From positions 29,916,761 to 29,980,760 of the forward strand of contig NC_132878.1 of the NCBI RefSeq assembly GCF_030463535.1: DNA of 64,000 nucleotides, in the 5' to 3' direction. The position numbers and the translations under genes were made by a program. Positions 1 through 10,304 of the stretch are shown piece after piece (the stretch's first letter is position 1; each line of letters opens with the position of its first letter). The notes beneath the pieces are model-generated. The model was not told the origin of the DNA and did no database searches. It saw only the letters and a program-made list of their open reading frames with translations. The DNA is from Salminus brasiliensis (Eukaryota; Chordata; Actinopteri; Characiformes; Bryconidae).

Positions 1-378
1 AGTTGATAAAGACATGTGTGGTTGATATGGTTGTAAAAGTTTTGGGCTACAATGGAAAAACTATGAAAACTGTCGTAGACTAGTTGAAGCACATACCATT
101 ATCAGACAATACTGCAATGGAAAGTTTGGAGGTTGTAGTGGAGCACTGATTGTGTGCCCTGCTCTCACGTCTGAAGGAGGACATGTCTGCTGCATATCAT
201 GATCTGTCTTTTTATCATGAGCTTTCCTAGCTCATGAGCTGCACCTTCCTAAGCTCCAGCAACACAAAATGCGTTCTTGTGGAATACTAATATAAAACTT
301 CAAGGTACGATTTGAGAGCTTCAGCCTCTCAAGTCAAATCCTCTTGTTTTTGCGTCAGCCGTTTTTCTGCTTTTGCAG
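1..378. other. Left edge, intron sequence, nothing certain
   Basis: No intact reading frame. A short stretch near 155-230 can be read on the + strand as LKEDMSAAYHDLSFYHEL and might be more of the hAT relic that follows, but frames are broken. The minus-strand gene must cross this interval because its last visible exon (1436-1477) ends with a splice donor. Confidence 0.4.
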
Positions 379-712
379 ATGGCCAGGCTGCTTCCATATC
401 TGGGTGAGGCATCTCTTCAGATGGAGACCTTGGGAATATCAAAATCAGATTTGCTCAAAGAGCAGCAAAAGGATGTTAGTGGGACTGACTTTTGGATTAA
501 CATGATTCCCCAGTTCAGCCAGGCAAGACGGATTGCAATGCTGCTTCTCACAGTATTTCCCTCCACCTACATCTGTGAGTTGTCATTTTCTTCAGTGAAC
601 ATGATCAAAAGCCAGGACAGAAACAGACTCTCCAGTGCACACCTAGACCAGTGTCTTCTCACTGGCACAACAGAGCACTGCCACTACTCCAGGTCTCTTG
701 TTTTCAACCTAA
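379..712 (+). pseudogene. hAT transposase C-terminal fragment
   Basis: The open frame contains FWINMIPQFSQARRIAMLLL followed by FPSTYICELSFSSVNMIKSQ and RNRLSSAHLDQCL. This is the pattern of the hAT C-terminal dimerisation domain (conserved S-x-x-x-C-E-x-x-F-S and N-R-L), as in domesticated ZBED/GTF2IRD2-like proteins. Only about 110 residues remain of a protein normally of 500 to 700; the catalytic core is missing and the frame stops at 730-732. It lies antisense inside an intron of the minus-strand gene and is probably a dead transposon remnant. A T-rich tract ending in ag sits just before 379, so a cryptic exon cannot be fully excluded. Confidence 0.7.
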
Positions 713-732
713 AATCATTCAGCTGCAGTTGA

Positions 733-1435
733 CATACCTAATTTATATCATGTACTATAACAACAAACAAATAATTAGTGTACAATTATGAAACATTATC
801 TGACTGATGCACTGGCCCTTGCTTTTGCGGTGTTGTAATTGGGAACCCTGCTGTATGTGCCCTTTTAATTTTTCGTCCGCCCTTCAAACAACCTAAGTCC
901 GTTACTGCCCAGACAATCCCTAAAAGGTACATTTATTTATTCAATATACAATTGTGTATGCCTCATGTCTATGAAATCCCCTTATGTTTCAGTTGACTCC
1001 TTTTTAGACATAATAAAGAAATAATACACTTTTATTTTTAATTTGACATAAAATGAATATACTTAAATTATTGCAGTGGTTAGAACTGAATCGTCCGAGC
1101 GACTGGTCATCCAAGACAATGAATTCTTTTTTTTTGTGATTGGATGAAAAAAAAATGTTTCTATATGCTAACAGCCTTATAACCTAGTCATACATCTTTT
1201 TAGAGTTTATACCTGTCTTACACTAACTGCTAAATGCTACGGATTATAGTGTGAACCTGTACTGACATTGGTATGGGCCACAATAGGTTGTTTTTGCTTA
1301 TCGGGTTACATCAGAAATTTCTTGTCAATAAATCCTCAGTACCTTGTGACCTTGGCTATGATGCTAATACATGTAAGTTGTGAGACCTACATTAATAGAG
1401 TAGGGTAAGAAGGAGAAAAGATAATGGATACCCAC
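733..1435. other. AT-rich intron, no recognised feature
   Basis: No convincing coding potential, repeat family or RNA gene. It should be intron of the minus-strand multi-exon gene, downstream of its last visible exon. Confidence 0.5.
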
Positions 1436-1477
1436 TTTTAGTTGTAGTATTTGATGAATTGTCTGACGTATTGTTAT
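1436..1477 (-). CDS. Minus-strand gene, coding exon 10 (mucin-like)
   Basis: Read on the minus strand: a textbook acceptor (pyrimidine tract ending ctcttctgcag), a 42-nt exon and a donor gtgggt. In phase 1 it encodes DNNTSDNSSNTTTK, with the first codon completed by the G that ends exon 9. Three N-glycosylation sequons and Ser/Thr/Asn richness indicate an extracellular mucin-like segment. The donor context equals that of exon 9, so the gene must continue beyond the left edge. No further exon was found at 1-1435. Confidence 0.6.
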
Positions 1478-1698
1478 CTGCAGAAGAGAGAAAAACATGG
1501 GTAAAGTGGTCAGCGCTTGTACAGGGAATTTGTCAAGATTAAAGTACATGTCAAGCCAACTTGACTGACCTCCACAAATGTTTTTCTGTTCACAGTAACT
1601 GCTGACCCATTAAGCAGGAGTTCCATATCACACAATGCTACTAGCACTGAGAGTGAAGACTAGCATGTGCCTCCTCTGAGACACGCAAAACTCCTTCA

Positions 1699-3066
1699 TT
1701 ACATTTGCATTTACATCATTTGGATGGGACTTTTATCCAGCCTTTCATTAGAATCATATTACACAGGTACACATGTGGACAAAATTGTTGGTACCCTTCG
1801 GTTAATGAAAGAAAACCCCACAATAGTCACAGAAACAACTTAAATCTGACAAAAGTAATAATAAATAAAAATTCTATGAACATGAACAAATGAAAATCTG
1901 GCATTGATTTTGAACCGTGCTTCAAGATTTAAAAAAAGTAAACTCATTAAACAGGCCTGGACAAAAATGATGGTACCCCTGAAAATAATGTGACCAAAGG
2001 CACATGTTAAATCAAGGTGTGTCCACTAATTATTATCACAGGTGTCTACAATCTTGTTATCAGTCAGTGGGCCTATATATAGGGCTACAGGTAGTCACTG
2101 TGTTGTTTGGTGACATGGTGTGTACCACACTAAACATGGACCAGAGGAAGCGAAGGAAATAGTTATCTCAGGAGAAAAAAAATTATAGACAAGCATGTTA
2201 AAGATAAAAGTTATAAGACCATCTCCAAGCAGCTTAATGTTCCTGTGACTACAGTTGCACATATTATTCAGAGATTTAAGACCCATGGGACTGTAGCTAA
2301 CCTCCCTGGAAGTGGCCGCAGGAGGAAAATTGATGACAAATCAAAAAGACGGATAATACGAATGAGCCCAGAAAAATTTCTAAAGAGATTAAAGGTGAAC
2401 TTCAAGCTCATGGAACATCAGTGTCAGATAACACCATCCGTCGTTGTTTGAGCCAAAGCGGACTTCATGGGAGACGACCAAAGAGGACAAAAAAAAAAAA
2501 AATCCAGACTGGAATTTGCCAAACTAAATGTTGACTAGCCCCAAAGCTTCTGGGGGAAAATGTTCTATGGACAGATAAGACATAAATGGAACTTTTTGCC
2601 AAGGCACATCAGCTCTATGTTCACATATGGAAAAATGAAGCATGAAGTCTCATTGACAGTTACAGGAATTGTTTGATTGCAGTGATTGCCTCAAAAGGTT
2701 GAGCAACAAAATATTAAGTTAAGGGTACCATAATTTCTGTAGTTTCATGAGTTTATTCTTTTTAAATAATTCTGTTGAATCATGGTCGAAAACTTTCATT
2801 GGTTAATTTTCATAGTATTTTTATTTATTATTACTTTTGTCAGATTCAAGTTATTTCTGTGACCATTGTGGGTTTTTCTTTCATTAACGAAGGGTACCAA
2901 CAATTTTGTCCACGCGTGTAAGTGAATGTTACCATGAGCGTTAGGGCCCAAATGTGCTTATCAGTGACGTTTGGTGTTCTGGGCCAGCCAGGGAATTGAA
3001 TCCCAATCTGCCCCAGGGAACGAAGTGATATTACCCACTTTGCTAGACCAACATCACAAACTGCAT
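1699..3066 (+). repeat. Old dispersed repeat split by a Tc1 insertion
   Basis: The left part (about 1699-1767) resembles the common teleost tail 'catttacatttatggcatttg...cttatccag'. The right part (2921-3066) continues with gggaattgaatcccaatctg and ttacccactttgctagacca, a SINE-like stretch. The two halves read through sensibly if the Tc1 element and one TA are removed, so this is one older repeat broken by a younger insertion. Confidence 0.5.
1770..2918 (+). mobile_element. Tc1-like transposon, degenerate, both TIRs kept
   Basis: The element is bounded by TA at 1768-1769 and 2919-2920. The left TIR begins cacatgtggacaaaattg and the right TIR, reverse-complemented, begins cacgcgtggacaaaattg; both continue into ttggtacccttcg and the match extends about 40 bp. 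Inside, + strand pieces of a Tc1 transposase survive. The N-terminal helix-turn-helix reads KTISKQLNVPVTTVAHIIQR, followed by a GSGRRRKI linker (2180-2390); after a frame change come SVSDNTIRRCLSQSGLHGRR and RLEFAK (about 2380-2525). The catalytic DDE part is mostly deleted or scrambled. At about 1150 bp it is shorter than the usual 1.6 kb. It is inactive and lies in an intron of the minus-strand gene. Confidence 0.85.
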
Positions 3067-3616
3067 TGCAACTGTTACTACTACATTGCCCCTAGAGCGC
3101 AAAATGCTCAACAAGGTAATTTTATGTTACACAGTTATAAAGAAGGTTTTATATTAAGGAGACCTGTGGCACATGTAGTGGGAAAAATACAATTGGGTGT
3201 ATTTAAAACATACTGAGATTTGTCTAAGTACATTGTAAATAAACCAGCAAATTTATGTACTTGCTTATGTAAGCGCTTGCAAGAAAACCTTGATCACTCA
3301 AAAATGTAATATAAGATATTTTATAAATATATTCCTATAAAGTAAACTTTTAGTTAAAAGGAGTTTAATTTAATTGAATGTGTTGCTTCTCAAACTTGTA
3401 TTGTACATGTCTTGTACATATTTGTGTATTTAAAAATAAAGTGTATTAAAATCTACTACAGTAAATCACTTAAAGCACACTTAAATGCCACCTTGCCATA
3501 TAACATGTCTTAAGAAGAGCCTGTGCAGGAAGCCTTTAAATATACTTGTGTACCATTGTTTAATAATGCCCTGCTAATTATAGGGATCAGAGAAGTTCAT
3601 GAAGTTCATAATTATA
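3067..3616. other. AT-rich intron, nothing recognised
   Basis: No exon-like signal pair with open frame and no repeat family recognised. Confidence 0.45.
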
Positions 3617-3796
3617 GGGATCAGAGAAGTTCATGATGTTACCACAGATTATGTTTCTTTCAGAATTGTTAAACTGAAGAGCTTTAGGTTTAAATATCCT
3701 TCATCAGGGATCAGAGAAGTTCATGATGTTACCACAGATTATGTTTCTTTCAGAATTGTTAAACTGAAGAGCTTTAGGTTTAAATATCCTTCATCT
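3617..3796. repeat. Exact 90-bp tandem duplication
   Basis: Two adjacent units, 3617-3706 and 3707-3796, both starting gggatcagagaagttcatga and apparently identical along their length. A further partial copy of the first bases lies at 3582-3604. The length is a multiple of three, so a chance reading frame stays open across both copies (30 residues repeated). The frame has no splice or family support and I do not call it a gene. Confidence 0.9.
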
Positions 3797-3909
3797 GAAC
3801 AGTGCCAATGTGGCCCACCCAGCTCAAGTAATGTGACACAGACAGTTTTATTTTTGAATCCTACATTAATGCAGCAGAGTAAGAGAGAGGGAAGAAGCTG
3901 GATACCCAC

Positions 3910-3936
3910 CATCAGTCGCTTCAGTCACAATTTGTA
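3910..3936 (-). CDS. Minus-strand gene, coding exon 9
   Basis: A 27-nt mini-exon: acceptor ctttcacag, donor gtgggt. In phase 1 it encodes LQIVTEATD. An alternative donor 4 nt further on is possible. Its frame matches exon 8 and exon 10, but its short length makes it the least certain of the set. Confidence 0.45.
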
Positions 3937-4055
3937 CTGTGAAAGAAATGGAGAGAAAGAAACAAGCCTGAACAAAGCATGATAGTGAAATAAATTTGGG
4001 AATGTTTATGAGAAAAAGTTGATGTGCATGAGGAGGGGCAGCATGAAATTCTTAC

Positions 4056-4091
4056 AATATTTAGAATATATTTTCTCGTTGATTTTGGCAT
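4056..4091 (-). CDS. Minus-strand gene, coding exon 8
   Basis: A 36-nt exon: acceptor ctctctctttttacag, donor gtaaga. In phase 1 it encodes YAKINEKIYSKY, a Lys/Tyr-rich segment likely to be extracellular. It is only 150 bp from exon 7. Confidence 0.55.
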
Positions 4092-4241
4092 CTGTAAAAA
4101 GAGAGAGAGAGAGGCTCTTAGAACTGAATAGTGAAGCAAATTTAAATATTTCAGAATATTTTATTTTGAAGCATGCACCATAGTTGGTGATAAATGGAAA
4201 TAATGGTGATAAATAGATAAATGGAAGCATTAAATACTTAC

Positions 4242-4280
4242 ACTTTTTTTGAATGATTTCTGTCACATTGCTCTTATTCA
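4242..4280 (-). CDS. Minus-strand gene, coding exon 7
   Basis: A 39-nt exon: acceptor cttttacag, donor gtaagt. In phase 1 it encodes LNKSNVTEIIQKK with one N-glycosylation sequon (NVT). The intron before it (4281-7926) carries a Tc1 relic and a LINE end. Confidence 0.55.
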
Positions 4281-4749
4281 CTGTAAAAGAACAAGAGATA
4301 GAAACAGGCCTGTATCATTGAATTGTAAACTAGATGCACATTTTTCATTCAATTCTTTGTTGTGAAGCATGCATCACATTTGGGCACACATTCACTAAAA
4401 GGGAGAATTATTACAGAGGGTCTACAGAAAGTTTGCAGTGGGTGGGGCTGGCAAATGTGTTACATAAAGTCACAAGCCATGTTTATGAGGTCCTGGGCCC
4501 TTCACATCTAAAAATGTCAAAATAGTAAATATGTGGTCTATGACACAGAGCTCTACGTTAAGGCTTTGATGACAAGGCTTGAGTCCTTTGCCAGACAGGG
4601 TCACATAAAATGGTACACGAAACACACCACAGCACCTTTTTCAAAATACATTTTGGACCTAAAGTCCACATTGTTGAAATGCCACTAAAGAATCTATTCA
4701 GCCAATGGTGACCTGACAAAACTAGACTAGTTTTTTTCTTGTTTATATA
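4281..4749. other. Intron, nothing recognised
   Basis: No open frame with splice support and no recognised repeat. The motif gaagcatgca occurs at about 4168 and 4366 in weakly similar surroundings, suggesting an old, very degenerate duplication around exons 7 and 8. Confidence 0.35.
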
Positions 4750-5415
4750 CAGTGCATTGAGGAAGTCTTTAAACCCCTTCACTTTTTTATGTTTTATGTG
4801 GACTCTTTGTAAGTTGTCCCCCAATCAATCTGCACTCAATACCCCATAATAAGAAAATAAAAATAGAATTTTTGAAATGTGTTAAAAATGAAAAACTATA
4901 ATTTAGCTTGAAAATAAAAATTTAGATCCTTTGCAACAACACATAAATATTGCTCTGTGAGCCTCCCATTTCTCTTGATTATCTTTGAGCTATTTCTACA
5001 CCTTAAATGGAGTCCACCTGTGATAAATTCAGGTTATTGGACATGATTTTGGAAAGACACACACCTGTCCGTATAAGGTCTCACAGCTGACAATGCATAT
5101 CAGAGCAAAAATCAGGAGATGCTTATAGAGCTCAGAGATGGGATTGTGTGGAGACAGATTTGGAGAAGGCTGCAAAAAATGTTGTTGTGAAAGTTCCCAA
5201 GAGCACAGAGGCCTCCATAATTCTTAAATGGAAGACATTTGGAACAACCAGGAGCTGGCCAACGCACCGAAATATGTAATTACCAGAGATTGGCCTCAGT
5301 AAGAGAGTCACTCTGGCTGAACTCCAAAGATCCTGCATGCAGATAGGAGAAACGTCCAGAAGGTCAACCATAACTACAGTCCAATATGGACCTTATGGCA
5401 GAGTGGCCAGACAGA
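4750..5415 (+). mobile_element. Tc1-like transposon relic, 3' truncated
   Basis: The left end follows TA at 4748-4749 and reads cagtgcattgaggaagtctt, with ccccttcacttttttatgtt and ctcaataccccataataaga just inside. This is the terminal region of a widespread teleost Tc1/mariner family. Next come a leader (ggagtccacctgtgataaat; cacacacctgtccgtataag) and the start of a decayed transposase around 5130-5400. On the + strand a KVPKSTEASIILKWKTFGTT-like helix-turn-helix is readable across stops. The catalytic half and right TIR are absent; it breaks off near 5415 where another repeat begins. Inactive. Confidence 0.75.
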
Positions 5416-5800
5416 AGCCTTTCCTCTGTAAAAGAACATTTCTGTTCTTGTGCCACAGCAGCCGTTCTGTCACTTTCACCCAGATGGGACAGTTGCCCTT
5501 GCACAGCCTTAGGCGACCTGACACCCTGTAGCTAGCTAGTTGGTAGTTTGGCCCTCCTCAGACCACCATTGGTAGGTACCCATCACTGCTGACTGGGAGT
5601 CCTCCCTGCATGACTTTCTATTTGGCAGACGCTCTGACCCAGTTCTCTAGATATAATGATCTGGCCCTCGTCAAAGTTCCCAAGGTTTTTACTCCGCCCA
5701 TTTCTCTCACATCCAACATGTCGACTACAAGAGCAGATACTGTTATGGCATAATCAATGCTACCTACTTCCTATGTGAGTGATCATAATGCTTTGGGCCA
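5416..5800 (+). repeat. Dispersed teleost repeat fragment
   Basis: Pieces such as ccttaggcgacctgacaccc, ctctgacccagttctctaga and cacatccaacatgtcgacta, ending near gtgagtgatcataatgcttt, recall a common fish repeat that ends in a 'gtcataatgtt' tail. No coding capacity is left. The assignment is from memory and its class is uncertain (probably a non-autonomous DNA element). Confidence 0.45.
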
Positions 5801-6415
5801 TAGTTCTACAGCCATGGTTCTGGCAGCAGTATCTCTATGTGAGTGCATATTTGGCTTTCCATCTTAGGATAATGACTTATTTCAATATTTTTATTTAGTT
5901 ACTGGAGTTATTGAGTAATCCTGTGAAATCTGTGCCAAATGGACTTGACATCAGTTTTTTTTGGCTGTCAAGAAAGCAGAGGTTTTTGTCTTCTATAGTT
6001 TTAGGCACATTTCTCTCACTAAGCATTTTTATACGTTTTTGCAAAACACCACAGAAAATAGTGTGACTACAGAGTTTAATTTTTTAAGCTACTCACACTG
6101 AACTAATAAAACTAATAGAGATTAGACTGTCTAATATCTGTTAACAGTTAATAACTGTTAGTGTTCCGGGGGGACCCTTCCAAGGACAGTGAAGACAACA
6201 AATGATCAGTATTGGATTAAAGAACAAGGTTTTAGTAAAGACTGAAATCACAACACTTCCCTTTCATCCCATGACTTAACAGGATAGAAAATTATTTTTA
6301 TGGTTACAAGAAAGTGATGTCACTATTAACTGATGTTAATATATGTTAATGCGGAAACAGATCCAGATCTGATCTGCCAAAGGTTAGATATTAATACACT
6401 TATTTAGTAATACAT
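5801..6415. other. Intron, nothing recognised
   Basis: AT-rich sequence without recognised repeat, exon or RNA gene. There is a small inverted repeat around 6139-6160 (ctgttaacagttaataactg). Confidence 0.4.
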
Positions 6416-7180
6416 GTGTACATCCCGGGAACACCTGGACTTCAAAACGATCTTGCCATCTCCTTTGAGAACTCACTGGTCACTCCATCTACAGAAGCTA
6501 GAAGCCTTGGTGTAGTCCTGGATGATCAATTATCATTCTCAAGTCATGTCTCAAACGTAACTCGGTCCTGCAGATTTCTCCTGTACAACATACAGAGAAT
6601 TCGACCCTTCCTCTCTAGAGAGTCACCCAGGTGCTTGTTCAGTCTCTCGTCACTTCGAGACCTGACTACTGCAACTCTCTTTTGGCTGGTCTCCCTCTGT
6701 GCACCATCAGGCCCCTGCAACTCATCCAGAATGCAGCGGCATGGGTCGTCTTCAATGTACCTAAATTCAGCCATGTCACTCCACTGCTGCGTTCTCTTCA
6801 CTGGCTTCCTCTAGCTGCCCACATCACATTCAAAACCCTGACTCTGGCCTACAAAGCCAAGAACAGACCAGCCCCTCCATACTTGATGGCAACGGTCAAA
6901 AGCTCATCTGCACCAAGAGCCCTTCCAGCTTCAAGCACGACTCGGCTCGACCCGCCATCCCTCAAAATCGCCCAGGCTTTTTTCTGTCCTGACACAGAAG
7001 CAGTGTCCGAACAGCACAGAGTTGCTTGCTGTCTTCAAACGCAGACTGAAGACCTACCTCTTCCGAGAATACTTGGGCGAATAGTAGAGTACTACGGTCT
7101 CCATATTGACTTGTACTTTGTGATGTCTAAACTTAGAGGTATCTTTGAATTCTAGTCTATTCAAACTAGCTGCGGTTATT
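6416..7180 (+). mobile_element. L2/CR1-type LINE 3' end, frameshifted
   Basis: The C-terminal part of a non-LTR reverse transcriptase is readable in three frame segments. First (6440-6640) comes EARSLGVVLDDQLSFSSHVS, then CRFLLYNIQRIRPFLSRE. After a shift near 6630 come LVQSLVTSRPDYCNSLLAGL, RPLQLIQNAAAWVVFN and KFSHVTPLLRSLHWLPLA. After another shift near 7000 come VFKRRLKTYLFREYLGE and a stop at 7082-7084. A short 3' tail follows to about 7180 with a duplicated 'gttgagatataat'. The 5' part (endonuclease and RT catalytic core) is missing, as usual for 5'-truncated LINE insertions. Dead copy inside an intron of the minus-strand gene. Confidence 0.85.
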
Positions 7181-7926
7181 CTTGAGTAAACAGTGAGTTG
7201 AGATATAATCAGTTGAGATATAATATCTTTATGAATAGAGGTGTGAAAACAACTAATTTTAAACATTTTAAGTAGTTATTTTCCACACTGCAGCATTTAT
7301 TTTTACTTAATATGAGATTTAAGATATGTAAGATTTAAAATTACTACTAGCAGATAAAAAAAACTGAAAGGTAGCTTTCCTAAGGCCACACTTCAACAGC
7401 CTGTGGTCTTTCAATGACATTTATATACTGTTACAGTTCTAAAGGCTTCAGAATTTTGAAGTGTCAGAATTTCGTTTGTCAATTATGATGTCATTTCACA
7501 CCAGGCACTTGTATAACAGCTGATGCTTGTTGGAATTAGCCATATCATTAATTATATAGATTATATAGAGTGAGCTGTTATAAAAGGCTAATATAGGATG
7601 TAAAACCACATTCCCCTTTAGTAAAGTGTCTCTTCCACTTGGAGAAAACAGGCTTCCAATTTGTTGAATAAGCATGTCAGCATGGCAACACAACAGAGTA
7701 AACATTCAATAACAGCCTTAGGAAAATCATCTGCTTCATTATAATCACACAAGTATTAGAATAATAAATCTAATAAAGAATAATAAAGCTAATAACCTTT
7801 GAGCTAATAATGGGTACTAAATGGACTTTTGCACCTATAGTTCCTCAAAGAATATCCACACTTTGTGTCAGAACAAAATATTGTAAAAGTAGATGTAAAT
7901 AAGGGAGGGAAACACAAAATACTTAC
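7181..7926. other. Intron, nothing recognised
   Basis: No exon with an in-phase reading frame and good splice sites was found and no repeat family was recognised. Confidence 0.4.
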
Positions 7927-7956
7927 AATTTTCTTTGTTGTTTTTAAACATTTCTT
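7927..7956 (-). CDS. Minus-strand gene, coding exon 6
   Basis: A 30-nt mini-exon: acceptor atctttctcag, donor gtaagt. In phase 1 it encodes KEMFKNNKEN. Its frame joins exon 5 and exon 7 without a stop. Confidence 0.55.
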
Positions 7957-8088
7957 CTGAGAAAGATGGAAAACAGAGCTAAATAATTATTTGCATTAAT
8001 GATATTTAGATTTAACAAGACCTGGGTCATATTCTAGTCATATTGTTCCTGTGCTTCATAAATGACATGAAACTTTAGAGATTCTTAC

Positions 8089-8124
8089 TTAGAAAACGCT
8101 GTGGTTGGCCATGTGAGGACACAT
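8089..8124 (-). CDS. Minus-strand gene, coding exon 5
   Basis: A 36-nt exon: acceptor gcggttgcag, donor gtaaga. In phase 1 it encodes DVSSHGQPQRFL. The polypyrimidine tract is weak. Confidence 0.5.
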   Translation of the reverse strand: MCPHMANHSVF

Positions 8125-8502
8125 CTGCAACCGCATTAGAACATGCATGTAAACATAAAAAACTTATTTCTCTTGTAATTTTATGTTACTCTTGTCTTTC
8201 CTAAATATCAGTAAGGGAAAAAACTTGACTTGACTTAAGTCTAAAGCCTCCTGTTTACCAAAGAAAAACAAAAAAACACATTTGATCTGCAAGTGACAAC
8301 TTTCTCTGTTCACACTCAAACACAGTGTGTGTATATAGTAATTTCTCTGCTCCCTGAATTACAGGCTATCAGGTTTTTGAGTTAAAGTAGTGAGATTTGC
8401 ATTATTGGTATTTAAATGCATTTTAGTTTTCACACTCAAATAATTTAGGAAACATTCATTTCAACAGACTCGTAGAATTTATTGGCATAAAAAGAAGCAT
8501 AC

Positions 8503-8556
8503 CTTGTGTATTCACTGATGATATATTTTCCCGTAGAACCATTAATAGGTTGTTGA
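8503..8556 (-). CDS. Minus-strand gene, coding exon 4
   Basis: A 54-nt exon: acceptor ctctctcttctgtttag, donor gtatgc. In phase 1 it encodes INNLLMVLRENISSVNTQ, an amphipathic helical stretch with one N-glycosylation sequon (NIS). Confidence 0.65.
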
Positions 8557-8691
8557 CTAAACAGAAGAGAGAGACACACACAAACAGAAACAACATTTTT
8601 ACCTACTGCTTTTGAGTAGTTTTGAGAAGTAACAAAAGGCACTCCCTTATAAATGTGACTGTTATCTCCCAAAACTAGGAGCTAAACTTAC

Positions 8692-8748
8692 TCAGGTCAT
8701 TGGTTGTATCAAAGGATAAAACACAGACGTTGTGCGGTGGTAAAACTC
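8692..8748 (-). CDS. Minus-strand gene, coding exon 3
   Basis: A 57-nt exon: acceptor cttctcattcag, donor gtaagt. In phase 1 it encodes GVLPPHNVCVLSFDTTNDL, with one cysteine likely to pair within the ectodomain. Confidence 0.65.
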   Translation of the reverse strand, partial: EFYHRTTSVFYPLIQPMT

Positions 8749-9278
8749 CTGAATGAGAAGAAAAAAATGAATATTTTCACTTTCACTGCTCAGATCAACT
8801 TAAGATGATGTAAGTAAACATATTATGCAGCTGTTTTTAATGAATAAACTTGAGAATTTGATAGTTTGCCCTACTCATACTTCTTAGTTTAGTCTCGTTC
8901 CTAAATCCTTGTAAACAATATACAACATAAGTATATTTTAATTTTTGTTTCCCATTGCTCAGCCCTACCAATGATTTCTTTCTCTTAAATTGGCCAGTGG
9001 TGACCAGTTGTGTCAACTCCAGGGATTAAACCCAATCTCTTGTAGGTGGGGTGAATTTTTAGAAAGCTTCACCACCAGCAGAAACTTAACCTTTAAAAAA
9101 TATCTGTGTCTAAAAGTGCACAGTACTCTAAAAAAAAGGCTTGCTGTTTAAACAGGTTAAGTAAGTCAGTAACTTAAAATTTGACTTGGGAAATTCATGG
9201 AACATCAGAAAAGTGTATATAGCAGAATAGAAAAAGAAGGATTGTTGTTCTGTAAACTCACTATCTGATATTCAGTTA
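8749..9278. other. Intron 2-3, nothing recognised
   Basis: No repeat family or additional exon recognised. Confidence 0.4.
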
Positions 9279-9400
9279 GTCAAGTCAAGTCATGTCAAGT
9301 CAAATTTATTTGTATAGCGCTTTTTACAACTGTTGTCGTCACAAAGCAGCTTTACATAATTATTACTTAATAAAGAACAGAGACAGAGAAGAAAGAAGAA
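9279..9400 (+). repeat. Dispersed teleost repeat with 'tcaagtcaaatttatttgta'
   Basis: Short direct repeats of tcaagtca lead into aatttatttgtatagcgctt and gtcacaaagcagctttac, a very common fish interspersed sequence. It is non-coding and its class is not known to me. Confidence 0.55.
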
Positions 9401-9520
9401 ATAACATGAAGTTAGTTTAAATGTTTAGGTCAGAACTCAAATCATAAAAAATGCAACATTTTGAAAAGTGAATTAGTAAAGTTTAACTTTATTTTAAAAA
9501 TGAGCTCTACCAAGACTTAC

Positions 9521-9634
9521 CAGACATATTACAGAAGTTGCCCATTTTTGGGTGTTGCACCAGTCCAGTATAGCCACCATCAAACACTACAATGTTACTG
9601 CAGATATTGTTTAATGTACAGGTGTTACGAACAC
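9521..9634 (-). CDS. Minus-strand gene, coding exon 2 (Cys motif)
   Basis: A 114-nt exon: acceptor ctcttcctag, donor gtaagt. In phase 1 it encodes 38 residues beginning GVRNTCTLNNICSNIVVFDG and ending MGNFCNMS. Three cysteines and one N-glycosylation sequon (NMS) follow directly after the signal peptide. From memory, the spacing RNxCxLxxIC is also seen near the N-terminus of the adhesion GPCR ADGRG2; this is the main basis for the tentative family suggestion. It is the longest coding exon visible and the best one to use for a database search. Confidence 0.7.
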
Positions 9635-10304
9635 CTAGGAAGAGAATATGCATTTTTATAGAGCAGCTACAGTGAGTATTTGTGTTACCACTAGTCTGTA
9701 TTTATCATTGCATGTATTTTCTGTGATGCCACGATCTGTGGAATAGTATACATATATAACCCAGTACTAAACACACACTGGTATAAACTGACTCATACTG
9801 GATATTAAGAGTTGCCCAAAAATATGGTTACTTTGACCCAGCACTACATTGTTTTAGTGTCAATCACATTCATCTGAACAGCCCTCTTAAACTCTTAAGA
9901 GTTTAAGTCTCTATGTATAATTCAGTTCATAATACCTTATAATCATAACCTTATGTCTTGCAATAGGGAGCATAAATTGAATAAATATTCAAGCATTGAT
10001 TGATATATTATTTAATGCTTAAGCATGTGCTTTAAGTCCCTATGTAGGTAGCCTTTAAAGAATGTGTCAGGAAATTATTTCTAGCAATGCTGCACAATAA
10101 TAGCTTTACATAAAAAACAAATACTTTTGGATGTTATTACATAAAAAACAATAGCATATTTGCAAAGTTATTAATACATTTCATGCATGAGCTTTAAAAA
10201 ATGCATTATAAAATAAAATAATGGCCTTCCTCTAGGAGTATAGAGTTCATCTAGGATGTATTTGTACATAACAGACAGCTACATAGCAACCAAAAACGAC
10301 TCAC
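9635..10304. other. Intron 1-2, contains a perfect palindrome
   Basis: No repeat family recognised. A 22-bp perfect palindrome lies at 9886-9907: half-site cttaaactctt followed by its exact complement. No other feature. Confidence 0.5.

Noticed and set aside
3599..3982. 127-codon open frame on the + strand
   Set aside because: It stays open mainly because of the 90-bp duplication, has no family resemblance and overlaps antisense exon 9.
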